A DNA stretch of 44,031 nt from an uncultured bacterium. GTDB lineage: Bacteria > Bacillota_I > Bacilli_A > RF39 > UBA660. Below, in pieces: positions 34,179 through 43,508 of this stretch (positions within the stretch are counted from its first letter, which is position 1; each line of letters opens with the position of its first letter). The stretch is from positions 1-44,031 of the forward strand of contig CASEVQ010000011.1 of the NCBI GenBank assembly GCA_949291455.1, read 5' to 3'. Under the pieces are notes generated by a model that searched no databases, was not told the DNA's origin, and worked only from the letters and a program-made list of their open reading frames with translations. The position numbers were made by a program, and so were the translations under genes.

Positions 34179-37100
34179 ATGGACTGAAGAACAGCAATTA
34201 GCAATAGATAAAGAAAATACTAATATTATTGTTTCAGCAGGAGCAGGTAGTGGGAAAACAGCAGTATTAACAGCACGAGTAATTAGAAAATTAAAAGATA
34301 ACATTAGTATAAACCAATTATTAATTTTAACATTTACTAAGAAAGCTGCTCACGAGATGAAAGAAAGAATAAGGCTTGAAATTTTAAAGGATGATTCTTT
34401 AAAAAAAGAATTAAATTATATTGATAGTAGTTATATAACAACTTTTGATTCTTTTGCTTTATCAATGGTAAAAAAGTATAATTATCTTTTAAATATAAAT
34501 AAAAATATTAAAATTGCTGATTCTTCAATAATATATTTGAAAAAAAAGAAAATTTTAGATGATATTTTTGATAATTTATATAAAGAAAATAATTCTTTAT
34601 TTTTAAAATTAGTTGCTGATTTTACTGTAAAAGATGATAATGATTTAAAAAAATATATTTTAGATATTAATGATAAACTAGACTTAAAATACGATAAAAT
34701 TAGTTATTTAGATAGCTATATAGATAATTATTATTCTCATTTAAATATAAATAGTTTGCTTGATGAATATAATAAGTTACTTATTGATAAAGTTAAAAAG
34801 ATTGATTTTTTGTTGACTGAATTTAGTAATTTTGTTGAAACTGATTATTATTTGGAGGTTCAAAATAATTTTTTAATGCTATTACAAAGTACTAATTATG
34901 ATGATATTAAGAAAAATGTAGTAGTAAAATTTCCTAGTTTACCTAAGAATTCTTCTGAAGAAGCTAAAGATTTAAAGAAAGAAATAACAGAAATGCTGAC
35001 TAGAATTTCTGAATTAGTAAGATTTTCTGATAGTTTAAAATTAAAAGAATATTTATTATCGACTAAAGATTATGTTTCTATTATTATAGATATAATAAAA
35101 AAGTTAGATTTAGAGATTAATAAATTTAAAAATACTAATTTTATTTATGAATTTAATGATATCAGTAAAATGGCTATTGATATTTTAAAAAATAATAACG
35201 AAGTATTGTTAGAATTAAAAAATAGTTTTAAAGAAATTATGATTGATGAATATCAAGATACTTCTGATTTACAGGAAGAATTTATTTCTCTTATTGAAAA
35301 TAATAATGTTTATATGGTTGGAGATATTAAACAGTCTATTTATAGGTTTAGAAATGCTAATCCATATTTATTTAAAAATAAATATGATATGTATTCTAAA
35401 AATCTTCAAGGATTTAAGATAGATTTGACTAAGAATTTTAGATCTCGTATGGAAGTTATTGATAATATTAATCTTTTATTTTCTTTAATTATGAATGATG
35501 ATTTAGGTGGTGCTGATTATAAAAAAACACATAGAATGATTTTTGGAAATAATATTTATTTTGAGAAAGGTAAGACTGAACAAAACAATAATATTGAAAT
35601 ATTTGATTATGAATATGATTCTTCATTGGGGTATACTAAAGAAGAAATAGAAGTATTTTTTATTGCTACTGATATAAAAAATAAAATTAATAATAAATAT
35701 AAAATTTTTGATAAAAATGACAATGTTTTAAGAGATGCTAAATATAGTGATTTTGTTATATTGTTAGATAGATCTACTAATTTTGATCTATATAAAAAAA
35801 TATTTGAATATATGTCAATTCCCATGACTAAGTATACTGCAACTAATATAACTAATGAAATTGAAATTTTGTTGATAAAAAATATTTTAAAATTAGTTTT
35901 ATGCGTTAAAGATAAAAAGTATGATATTGAGTTTAAGTATGTTTTTATGTCAATTGCTAGAAGTTATTTGTTTGAGTTTTCTGATAGTGAAATATTTTCT
36001 TTCTTTTATAATAATAATTTTAAAGATAATAAGTTATATGAGGTTATTTATGCAATTGCAAGTAAGATTGATTATTTATCGTTAAATGAATTAATTAGTA
36101 TAATTATAGATGATTTTGAATTTTATTCTAAACAAGTATTGATTGGTGATGTAAAAAATAGAATAAATCGTTTGCAGGCAATTATAGATATTTTTAATAA
36201 TTTAGCAGAAATTGGATATGATGTTTATGAAGCATACGAATATTTAGAGAATCTTATTGAAGAAAAATATAAGCTAGAAATTAAAGAAACAGAAGAAGAT
36301 AATGATAGTGTTAAAATTATGACAATTCATGCTTCAAAAGGTTTAGAATTTCCAATTTGTTATTTTGCTTCATTACATTCAACTTTTAATATTAGAGAAT
36401 TGAATGAAAAATTTTTATATAATAATAAGTATGGAATTATAGCACCATATTTTGATGAAGGAATAGGAAAAACATTTGTAAAGGAGTTAGTAAAAGAAGA
36501 ATATATTAAAGAAGAGATTAGTGAAAAAATAAGGCTTTTCTATGTAGCTTTGACAAGAGCTAAAGAAAAAATGATTGTTGTTACATCATATAAGGAGAAT
36601 AATAAAAGTAGAAATTTAGAAAATTGTAGGAGCTTTTTAGATATGCTTTCTTTTGCTAAAGGAAATATGAAAGATTATATTTTTAATGTCGATTTAAGTA
36701 AAATAAATTTAACTAAAAATTATAATTTAATAAAAGAATATAATTATCGTGAAAATATTGAACATACTGATTTAAAAGTTTCGTTTTTCGAGTTAGATAT
36801 TTTAAATAATATTTTGAATAAAGAGAGAATATCTAAAGAAACTAAAGATTTATTAGATAAAGATATTAAAGAAAAAATGGAATTTGGGAAATATATACAT
36901 AAAGTCTTAGAGTATATTGATTTTAAAAATTTTGATGTTTCTTTATTATCTATTCCAGAGTTTTATAAAACTAGAATAGATAAGTTTGTAAATATAGTGA
37001 ATAAAGAGAAAATTATTAACGCTTATAAAGAATATGAATTTTCTTATATAAATAATAATATTTATGAGCATGGAATAATAGATCTTATTTTAGAATACGA

Positions 37101-37263
37101 TAATCATATTAAAATTATAGATTATAAGTTAAAAAATATTAAAGATGTTGATTATAAAAGACAAATAGAAAAATATAAAGAATATTTATCTAATAAAACT
37201 AATAAAAAAATAGATACTTATTTATTTTCAATTATTGATGGAAGTTTAGAAAAAATAGAATGA
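34171..37263 (+). CDS. addA: ATP-dependent helicase/nuclease subunit AddA
   Basis: The UvrD-like helicase and 3'-strand nuclease subunit of AddAB. It opens with KWTEEQQLAI (Q motif) and Walker A SAGAGSGKTA. Further motifs are LTFTKKAAHEMKERI, DEYQDTSDLQ (motif II), VGDIKQSIYRFRNA (motif III), LTKNFRSR (motif IV), MTIHASKGLEFP (motif V) and VALTRAKEKM (motif VI). The C-terminal RecB-type nuclease shows GIIDLI and IIDYKLK near residue 990. It has about 1030 aa, shorter than the ~1230 of Bacillus, in keeping with the small AddB. The likely start is GTG 34171 (AGAAGG 8 nt upstream), overlapping addB; ATG 34165 is possible. The stop is TGA. Confidence 0.95.
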   Translation: MPKWTEEQQLAIDKENTNIIVSAGAGSGKTAVLTARVIRKLKDNISINQLLILTFTKKAAHEMKERIRLEILKDDSLKKELNYIDSSYITTFDSFALSMVKKYNYLLNINKNIKIADSSIIYLKKKKILDDIFDNLYKENNSLFLKLVADFTVKDDNDLKKYILDINDKLDLKYDKISYLDSYIDNYYSHLNINSLLDEYNKLLIDKVKKIDFLLTEFSNFVETDYYLEVQNNFLMLLQSTNYDDIKKNVVVKFPSLPKNSSEEAKDLKKEITEMLTRISELVRFSDSLKLKEYLLSTKDYVSIIIDIIKKLDLEINKFKNTNFIYEFNDISKMAIDILKNNNEVLLELKNSFKEIMIDEYQDTSDLQEEFISLIENNNVYMVGDIKQSIYRFRNANPYLFKNKYDMYSKNLQGFKIDLTKNFRSRMEVIDNINLLFSLIMNDDLGGADYKKTHRMIFGNNIYFEKGKTEQNNNIEIFDYEYDSSLGYTKEEIEVFFIATDIKNKINNKYKIFDKNDNVLRDAKYSDFVILLDRSTNFDLYKKIFEYMSIPMTKYTATNITNEIEILLIKNILKLVLCVKDKKYDIEFKYVFMSIARSYLFEFSDSEIFSFFYNNNFKDNKLYEVIYAIASKIDYLSLNELISIIIDDFEFYSKQVLIGDVKNRINRLQAIIDIFNNLAEIGYDVYEAYEYLENLIEEKYKLEIKETEEDNDSVKIMTIHASKGLEFPICYFASLHSTFNIRELNEKFLYNNKYGIIAPYFDEGIGKTFVKELVKEEYIKEEISEKIRLFYVALTRAKEKMIVVTSYKENNKSRNLENCRSFLDMLSFAKGNMKDYIFNVDLSKINLTKNYNLIKEYNYRENIEHTDLKVSFFELDILNNILNKERISKETKDLLDKDIKEKMEFGKYIHKVLEYIDFKNFDVSLLSIPEFYKTRIDKFVNIVNKEKIINAYKEYEFSYINNNIYEHGIIDLILEYDNHIKIIDYKLKNIKDVDYKRQIEKYKEYLSNKTNKKIDTYLFSIIDGSLEKIE

Positions 37264-37368
37264 TTTTATAAGAAATTGTTTATATTATTATCGTTAAATA
37301 TAGTTTATATTTGATATATATTTATTTTCTTATAAAATTACATAAAAGATTAAATAATATATTTTCTT

Positions 37369-37397
37369 TTGTATCATTATATTTTTTTTGTTATAAT
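37369..37397 (+). promoter_or_regulatory. Promoter upstream of the AI-2E-family gene
   Basis: TTGTAT at 37369-37374, a 17-nt spacer and TATAAT at 37392-37397. AGGAGG at 37405-37410 follows, 7 nt before the ATG. Confidence 0.7.
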
Positions 37398-37417
37398 ATA
37401 GTTTAGGAGGTTATAAG

Positions 37418-38566
37418 ATGCTTAGATTGAGAACTAAAGATGAAAAAATAGATGTTACTTCATTAAATGAGCTTATTAGGATTGGCAAGTATTTGTTAAA
37501 AATTCTTTTTGTTGTTAGTGTTGCTAGTTTAATATTTTTGGGAAGTTATCTTTTGAAAGATTGGGGAATATTAAGAGGTATATTGAATATTTTAAAAATA
37601 ATATCACCATTTTTTATTGGCATTATAATAGCTTGGTTACTTGACCCAATTGTTACTTTTTTACAGAAAAAGGGTGCGGGTAGAGCAATAAGTGTTGCTG
37701 GAGTATTTACTGTATTTATATTTTTAATTATATTGTTTTTTTGGATGGTTATACCTACTTTGGTTGATCAATTACAGGATGCAATTGGTATAGTTCCTAG
37801 TATTGTTGATAACATGAATAATTGGATTGATAATTTGTTTAATGATTTAAATAATTTATATAATTATGATTTTTCTAGTATTCAAGCAAATATTTATTTA
37901 GCATTTGAAGAATTTAGCACTTCTATAACTGTTGGTCTTCCTACAATCTTAGTAAATGCTGCTTCAAATATAATATCTGGAGGATTAAATGTTATTATTG
38001 GCCTTTTTATTGGATTTTATATGCTATTTGATTTTAATAATGTTAGAAAAGAGTTATTAAATTTTATTCCTAAAAAAGCTCACAGCGATACTATTGAGTT
38101 AACGGATAGACTTAATAATTCATTGAAAAGTTATGTTCAAGGAACGTTATTTGTAACTTTAATTTTATTTACAGTACAGTCAATTGGTTTTACTTTAGCG
38201 GGATTAAAAGCTCCTGTAGTATTTGGGTTAATTTGTGCTATTACTAATATTATACCTTATGTTGGACCGTATATAGGTGGTGTTCCTGCAGTCGTAGTTG
38301 GTTTTACAATAAGTCCACTTGTTGGATTACTTTCTTTAATTGCAGTTGTTGTATCACAATTTTTAGAAAGTTATGTTTTAACACCTGTTGTTATGAGTAA
38401 AACAATGAAATTACATCCAGTAACGATTATTATAGGATTATTAATATTCGGTTATTTCTTTGGTATTTTGGGAATGATTTTATCAACACCTATAATTTCG
38501 TGCTTAAAGATAATATTTAATTTTTTCGATGAAAAATATGAATTTTTTGAAAAAATTCAAAATTAG
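37418..38566 (+). CDS. AI-2E family transporter
   Basis: A 382-aa polytopic membrane protein with seven or eight hydrophobic segments: about 25-45, 60-80, 90-112, 170-200, 240-265, 268-300, 305-330 and 335-365. A long extracytoplasmic amphipathic stretch runs from about 115 to 165. Family features include the N-terminal IISPFFIGIIIAWLLDPIV, the SLKSYVQGTLFV segment, NIIPYVGPYIGGVPAVVVG, and VLTPVVMSKTMKLHPVTIIIGLLIFG near the C-terminus. AI-2E proteins export autoinducer-2 in some bacteria, act as Na+/H+ antiporters in others, and are mostly uncharacterised. It has its own promoter and a perfect AGGAGG site. No luxS or lsr gene is present to argue for AI-2. Confidence 0.92.
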   Translation: MLRLRTKDEKIDVTSLNELIRIGKYLLKILFVVSVASLIFLGSYLLKDWGILRGILNILKIISPFFIGIIIAWLLDPIVTFLQKKGAGRAISVAGVFTVFIFLIILFFWMVIPTLVDQLQDAIGIVPSIVDNMNNWIDNLFNDLNNLYNYDFSSIQANIYLAFEEFSTSITVGLPTILVNAASNIISGGLNVIIGLFIGFYMLFDFNNVRKELLNFIPKKAHSDTIELTDRLNNSLKSYVQGTLFVTLILFTVQSIGFTLAGLKAPVVFGLICAITNIIPYVGPYIGGVPAVVVGFTISPLVGLLSLIAVVVSQFLESYVLTPVVMSKTMKLHPVTIIIGLLIFGYFFGILGMILSTPIISCLKIIFNFFDEKYEFFEKIQN

Positions 38567-38668
38567 TAATATACAATTTAATATTTTAATAGAACTTTTG
38601 TTAGAATATAATGATGTTCGTAGAAATTTGATCCTATGTTTTGGGTCTTTTTCTATAAAGGAGAATTT

Positions 38669-39895
38669 ATGAAATTATATTTAATATGTGGGAAAGCTCG
38701 TTCTGGGAAAAATACTTTAGCAAATTTATTAAAAGAAAATCTAGAAAAGTATAATAAAAAAGTGTGCCTTTTAAAAATAACTTCGCCACTTTATTTGTAT
38801 GCGAAAGAATATTTTTCTTGGGATGGAAGTGAAGATAATAAGCCTAGGTCACTTTTGCAATATTTAGGAATAGATTTAATAAAGAATAAATTAAAAATGA
38901 ATAATTTTTTAATTAATCGGCTTAAAGAAGATATTAAAATTTTAAGTGAATTTTTTGATATTGGTATTATAACTGATGGAAGATTAAAAGAAGAATTAGA
39001 TGAATTAAAAAAAGAATATAATGATATAATAATAATTCATATAGAAAGAAAAAACTGTGATAATGGTTTAACAATTAAAGAAAAATCTCACATTACAGAA
39101 ACTGATTTAGATTTTGGATATAATTATAACTATTCTATTTCGAATGATAATATATTCAATTTAAAATTAAAAGTACAGGATATAGTAAAAAAGGAGGAGA
39201 ATTTTATGAATTATAAAATAGCAATAGATGGGCCAAGTTCATCTGGAAAATCGACGATAGCAAAATTGTTAGCAAAAAAGCTTTCTTTTGTATATGTTGA
39301 TACTGGTGCGATGTATCGTGCAATGGGGTTATATTTTATTAGAAATAAAATTTCTTGTGAAGATAAAGAAAGTATTGAAAAAGAATTGTCTAATGTTAAT
39401 ATAAATATTAAATATGAAAATGGTGAACAACAAATTTATTTAAATGATGAAAATGTTACTAATTTAATTAGAACTGATTTAGTATCAAAATATGCTTCTG
39501 TTACTAGTACTTATTTAAAGGTTAGAGAAAAGCTTGTTGCTATGCAGAAAGATTTAGGTAATAAAAATAATGTTATTATGGATGGAAGAGATATAGGTAC
39601 TGTGGTTTTACCTGATGCAACATTAAAAATATATTTAACTGCTACACAAGAAGAAAGAGTAAAAAGACGCTATAAAGAATTAAAAGAAAAGGATAGTAAT
39701 ATATTAAAAGAAGATGTTGAAAAAGAAATGATAGAGCGTGATTATCGTGATTCACATAGAGATAATAGCCCTTTAAGGAAAGCTGAAGATGCAATTGAAG
39801 TAGATACAACATATTTAAATATTGAAGAGGTTGTAGATGTTATTTTAAAATTATTTAATGAAAAAAGAGGTAATTGCAATGAAGAAATTAAGTAG
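38669..39895 (+). CDS. Fusion of a P-loop (deoxy)nucleotide kinase-like domain with cytidylate kinase
   Basis: One uninterrupted frame of 408 codons encodes two kinases. Residues 1-178 form a P-loop domain with Walker A G8KARSGK14NT, a TDGRLKEELDELK segment and IIIIHIERK. It resembles phage-type deoxynucleoside monophosphate kinases or dephospho-CoA-kinase-like proteins, but I cannot fix the substrate. Residues 180-408 are a complete Cmk: AIDGPSSSGK194ST, VDTGAMYRA, MDGRDIGTVVLPDA and the RDYRDSHRDNSPL loop. The start is ATG 38669 with AAGGAG 6 nt upstream; the longer frame from 38636 lacks a site. No stop separates the domains, but a perfect ribosome binding site and ATG lie at the junction. 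The alaS start overlaps the end by 17 nt. Confidence 0.85.
   Translation: MKLYLICGKARSGKNTLANLLKENLEKYNKKVCLLKITSPLYLYAKEYFSWDGSEDNKPRSLLQYLGIDLIKNKLKMNNFLINRLKEDIKILSEFFDIGIITDGRLKEELDELKKEYNDIIIIHIERKNCDNGLTIKEKSHITETDLDFGYNYNYSISNDNIFNLKLKVQDIVKKEENFMNYKIAIDGPSSSGKSTIAKLLAKKLSFVYVDTGAMYRAMGLYFIRNKISCEDKESIEKELSNVNINIKYENGEQQIYLNDENVTNLIRTDLVSKYASVTSTYLKVREKLVAMQKDLGNKNNVIMDGRDIGTVVLPDATLKIYLTATQEERVKRRYKELKEKDSNILKEDVEKEMIERDYRDSHRDNSPLRKAEDAIEVDTTYLNIEEVVDVILKLFNEKRGNCNEEIK
39206..39895 (+). CDS. cmk: Cytidylate kinase (internal in-frame start of the fusion)
   Basis: From ATG 39206 the frame encodes 229 aa, the normal length of Cmk, which phosphorylates CMP and dCMP. AAGGAGGAG at 39191-39199 is an excellent ribosome binding site 6 nt upstream. 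It encodes KKEE of the fused protein, so an independently translated Cmk is likely in addition to, or instead of, the long product. All catalytic segments lie within this part. It is listed separately because the sequence cannot tell which product predominates. Confidence 0.8.
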   Translation: MNYKIAIDGPSSSGKSTIAKLLAKKLSFVYVDTGAMYRAMGLYFIRNKISCEDKESIEKELSNVNINIKYENGEQQIYLNDENVTNLIRTDLVSKYASVTSTYLKVREKLVAMQKDLGNKNNVIMDGRDIGTVVLPDATLKIYLTATQEERVKRRYKELKEKDSNILKEDVEKEMIERDYRDSHRDNSPLRKAEDAIEVDTTYLNIEEVVDVILKLFNEKRGNCNEEIK

Positions 39896-42578
39896 TACAG
39901 AAATTAGAAATATATGGTTAGATTTTTTTAAATCAAAAGGACATACAGTTATAGAGAGTGCATCTTTGATTCCAGAGGATGATGATAGTTTGTTTTTTAT
40001 AAATGCTGGAGTTACACCATTAAAAAAATATTTTGATGGAACAATTGTACCTGATAATAAACGTCTAACTAGTATTCAGAAATGTATAAGAACTAATGAT
40101 ATAGAAAATGTAGGAGTTACTAAAAGACATCAGACTTTTTTTGAAATGATGGGTAATTTTTCAATAGGTGATTATTTTAAAGAAGAAGCTTTAGAATTTG
40201 CTTATGAGCTTTTAACAAGTGTTGATTATTTTGATATTCCAAAAGATTTATTATATGCTACTATTTATATGACTGATGAAGTAGCATATAACAAATGGGT
40301 AAGTCTTGGTTTAGATCCTAGTCATATTGTTAGACTTCCCGGTAATTTTTGGGAAATTGGTAGTGGACCATGTGGACCGGATTCAGAGATTTTCTTTGAT
40401 CGCGGAGAAAAATATGATCCAGATGGAACTGCGTTAGTAAAATTTAAAAATGATGAAGAGCAAGAAAGATTTGTTGAAATTTGGAATAATGTTTTTAGTC
40501 AGTATAATTCAGAACCGGGGGTAGATAGAAGTCTTTATAAAGAACTTCCTCATAAAAATATAGATACTGGTGCAGGTCTTGAAAGATGGTGTTGTATTTT
40601 TCAGGGAGTCGATTCTAATTTTGATACAGATTTATTTGTACCAATAATTAAAAGAATTGAAAGTATTTCTGGTAAAAAATATAATGGAGAAGTTGCATTT
40701 AAAGTTATTGCAGACCATATTAGAGCAATTACTATGGCATTGTCTGATGGTGCTATATTTGAAAATAGTAACAGAGGCTATGTACTTCGTAGATTACTGC
40801 GTAGAAGTGTAAGAATGGGAAGAAAACTTGATATTAATGAACCATTTATGTATAAATTAGTTGATGATGTTGTTGAAATAATGAAAGATTCATATCCTAA
40901 ATTATTGGATACAAAAGGGTTTGTAAAAACATTAATATTAGATGAAGAAAATTTATTTAATGATACATTAAGAGCAGGTGAGAAAAAACTAATTGAGCTT
41001 ATAAATGAATCAAAAGATGGAACAATTAGTGGATATGATGCTTTTAAGTTATACGATACTTATGGATTTCCATTTGAACTTACTGTTGAATATTTAAATG
41101 ATGAGAATATGACAGTTGATGAAGAAGAATTTAATAAATACATGGAAGAAGCCAAAAAAGTAGCTAAAGAGAGTAGAAAACAAGAAGCTAATATGAATAT
41201 ACAAAATGAAGAATTATTATCTTTTGTTGCACCAAGTGTATTTTCTTATGATGATTTTGAGCTTGATAATTGTAAGGTCATCGGAATTTTTAAAGATGGA
41301 AAATTTGTTAATGAAATAAGTGATTATGGATATGTTATTTTTGATAGGACTTGTTTTTATGCTGAAAGTGGAGGTCAAGTTAGTGATATTGGAGCAATTA
41401 AAAATGATAATTTGAAAGCTAAAGTTTTAGATGTAAAAAAAGCTCCTAATGGACAACATTTGCATAAAGTTGAAATTATTGAAGGGACATTAAGAGTTGA
41501 TGATTTATGTATAATGAAAATAATGGATGAGCGCAGGAAAAAAATTAGAGTTAATCATAGTATGGTTCATATTATTCAAAAAGCTTTACAAGATAATTTA
41601 TCTTCTACTATAAAGCAAGCAGGTAGTTATGTGGATGATGAAAGAATGCGCTTTGATTTTACTTTTAGTGGAAAAATATATGATGAAGATGTAATTAAAA
41701 TTGAAAATAAAGTTAATGAGATTATTAAGGAACATTTAAAAACAGAAATATCTAATATGAGTTTAGAAGAAGCAAAAAGAATGGGTGCAATGGCATTGTT
41801 TTCTGATAAATACAAAGATGTAGTTAGAGTTGTTAAAATTGGAAGTTCTATAGAATTATGTGGAGGTACACATATAGAGTCAACTGATGAAATTGAAAAG
41901 TTTGCTATATTAAAAGTTGAATCAAAAGGAAGTAACTTATATAGATTAGAAGGATGTACTAATGATATGGTACCTATTCTTATATCAGAAGCAGTTTCTA
42001 AATATGTAGAAGAAATTAAAAAACTTTTAGAAAAAGCAAATAATATAATAAATTTAGCAGAAAAAGAAAATATTTCTTTAGATTTTAATGTTATCTTTGA
42101 TGAAAGAGGAGTAAATTCATATCAAGATATTATCTATAATAAAAATCAATTAGAGTATATTCAAACAGAGGTAAGAAATTTAGAAAAAAAATATAATGAA
42201 GAAAAAAGTAAAAAGATAAGTTATGATTTAGATAAATATTTAGATAAAAAAATAAAGATAAATGAAATTGATACTATTATAATGCAAACTTCTAATATTG
42301 ATTTAAATGTTTTAAAGGATATTTGCGATAAATTAATTAATAATATGAAAAAAGGTATTGTATTTTTTGCTAATGTTAGAGATAAAAATGTTAACTTTGT
42401 TTGCAAGTGTAGTAGTGATATAAATCTTTCTGCTGGTCTTCTTGTAAAAAAAGCTTCAATAATGGCAAATGGAAATGGTGGTGGAAGTGCTACTTTTGCG
42501 CAAGGTGGAGGCACTACTATAAACAATTTAGATAAGGTTTTAAAAACAATAGAGAATGATATAAAAGAAAGTAATTGA
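39879..42578 (+). CDS. alaS: Alanyl-tRNA synthetase
   Basis: Charges tRNA-Ala and edits mischarged Ser and Gly. At 899 aa it is full length. The class II catalytic core begins LSSTEIRNIWLDFF and includes SLIPEDDDSLFFINAGVTPLK, CIRTNDIENVG, TFFEMMGNFSIGDYF and NIDTGAGLERW. The editing domain retains H560-x3-H564 (NHSMVH, with Met-Val where Ala-Thr is common) and C661-x3-H665 (CGGTHIES). A helical linker and the C-terminal DHHA1 domain follow (NGNGGGSATFAQGGG). ATG 39879 with AAGAGG 8 nt upstream is chosen over ATG 39858, which has no site. It overlaps the end of cmk and is probably co-transcribed. The stop is TGA. I see no T-box in front of it. Confidence 0.97.
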   Translation: MKKLSSTEIRNIWLDFFKSKGHTVIESASLIPEDDDSLFFINAGVTPLKKYFDGTIVPDNKRLTSIQKCIRTNDIENVGVTKRHQTFFEMMGNFSIGDYFKEEALEFAYELLTSVDYFDIPKDLLYATIYMTDEVAYNKWVSLGLDPSHIVRLPGNFWEIGSGPCGPDSEIFFDRGEKYDPDGTALVKFKNDEEQERFVEIWNNVFSQYNSEPGVDRSLYKELPHKNIDTGAGLERWCCIFQGVDSNFDTDLFVPIIKRIESISGKKYNGEVAFKVIADHIRAITMALSDGAIFENSNRGYVLRRLLRRSVRMGRKLDINEPFMYKLVDDVVEIMKDSYPKLLDTKGFVKTLILDEENLFNDTLRAGEKKLIELINESKDGTISGYDAFKLYDTYGFPFELTVEYLNDENMTVDEEEFNKYMEEAKKVAKESRKQEANMNIQNEELLSFVAPSVFSYDDFELDNCKVIGIFKDGKFVNEISDYGYVIFDRTCFYAESGGQVSDIGAIKNDNLKAKVLDVKKAPNGQHLHKVEIIEGTLRVDDLCIMKIMDERRKKIRVNHSMVHIIQKALQDNLSSTIKQAGSYVDDERMRFDFTFSGKIYDEDVIKIENKVNEIIKEHLKTEISNMSLEEAKRMGAMALFSDKYKDVVRVVKIGSSIELCGGTHIESTDEIEKFAILKVESKGSNLYRLEGCTNDMVPILISEAVSKYVEEIKKLLEKANNIINLAEKENISLDFNVIFDERGVNSYQDIIYNKNQLEYIQTEVRNLEKKYNEEKSKKISYDLDKYLDKKIKINEIDTIIMQTSNIDLNVLKDICDKLINNMKKGIVFFANVRDKNVNFVCKCSSDINLSAGLLVKKASIMANGNGGGSATFAQGGGTTINNLDKVLKTIENDIKESN

Positions 42579-42739
42579 TTTTGAGATATTATTATTGTAA
42601 TGATTTTTATATATAAAAAATTAAAAAATAGATAATCATAATTAAAAATTAAATTCTTTATTACATTGTTGTTTTTTGTGTTGATTACAAGGTAAAAGAA
42701 AATTTTAACTATAAATTAATAAGTATATTATTATTAAAA

Positions 42740-42768
42740 TCTTCCATATTATAAATGGAGGATTTTTT
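42740..42768 (+). promoter_or_regulatory. Hairpin that contains the ribosome binding site, followed by T6
   Basis: TCTTCCAT (42740-42747) pairs with ATGGAGGA (42755-42762) through 8 bp with one G-U pair and a 7-nt loop. The 3' arm contains GGAGGA, the ribosome binding site of the gene at 42769, and TTTTTT runs directly into the ATG. The element could act as an attenuator or hide the ribosome binding site. Confidence 0.6.
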
Positions 42769-43206
42769 ATGGATGAAACAAATGAATTATTAGAGTATAT
42801 TTACCAGGATTGTGAAATGGCTAAAACAACACTTACAGAATTGTTAAAGCAATTACAAGGAAAAGATAATAAAATTAAAAGGCCATTAGAAGATATTTTA
42901 AAAGAATATGAAAAATATTTAAAGGAAACAAAAAGAATTTTAAAGAATCATAACGTAAAGCCTAAAAAAATTGGTATGATGGCTAAAATAGGTGCAAAAG
43001 TTGGAATTAAAACTAATGTAAAAAATGACAATAGTGACTCTAAAATTAGTGATGTTGTGATTCAAGGGCTAGTAATGGGGATTGTTGATATAAGTAAAAA
43101 AATAGATTCATATAAAAAAGAAGCCAGCAAAGATGTTATAGATTTGTCAAACAAAATATTAACTTTTCAAAAAGAAAGTGTTGAGAAATTAAAAGAATAT
43201 TTATAG
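42769..43206 (+). CDS. Small helical protein of unknown function
   Basis: A 145-aa Lys/Glu-rich protein that should fold as a bundle of long helices: residues 1-60 one or two helices, 85-110 a more hydrophobic helix (VVIQGLVMGIVDISKKI) and 112-145 a last helix. The arrangement suggests a ferritin-like or DUF2383-like four-helix bundle, but I see no metal-binding motif and would not assign it. There is no signal peptide. The ribosome binding site GGAGGA lies in the 3' arm of a hairpin. A perfect hairpin terminator overlaps the stop. The alaS stop lies 190 nt upstream, so it may have its own promoter; none is clear. Confidence 0.72.
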   Translation: MDETNELLEYIYQDCEMAKTTLTELLKQLQGKDNKIKRPLEDILKEYEKYLKETKRILKNHNVKPKKIGMMAKIGAKVGIKTNVKNDNSDSKISDVVIQGLVMGIVDISKKIDSYKKEASKDVIDLSNKILTFQKESVEKLKEYL

Positions 43207-43235
43207 TGTTTTCTATAAATATTCTTTGTTTATTT
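43195..43235 (+). terminator. Intrinsic terminator overlapping the stop codon
   Basis: GAATATTTATAG (43195-43206) pairs perfectly with CTATAAATATTC (43213-43224), followed by TTTGTTTATTT. The last codons and the stop of the helical-protein gene form the 5' arm. Confidence 0.8.
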
Positions 43236-43508
43236 GTTAAAATATTGTAAATATACAAATTTTATTTTAACTTTTATAGTATTTAATATTAAAAAGAATA
43301 AAGATAAAGTTTTTTAAATTAAAATTGAAAATTAACTTTCTTTAATATTTATATTTTCAAATTTATAAAAATTTAAGTATTTTCAAACTGGTAATCTAAG
43401 TGAAAAAGTATAATAATTACTAGGCGTGAATTTATAAGTAGTAATAACTGCTAGCTAATCAGAACAAGCTATATTTTATTAAAAATATAATTAAAATTTA
43501 TAAAATAA

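Noticed and set aside
37263-37345. Long inverted repeat TTTTATAAGAAA / TTTCTTATAAAA after addA as a mobile-element end
   Set aside because: It is more simply an AT-rich terminator-like hairpin with a large loop; there is no target duplication or transposase.
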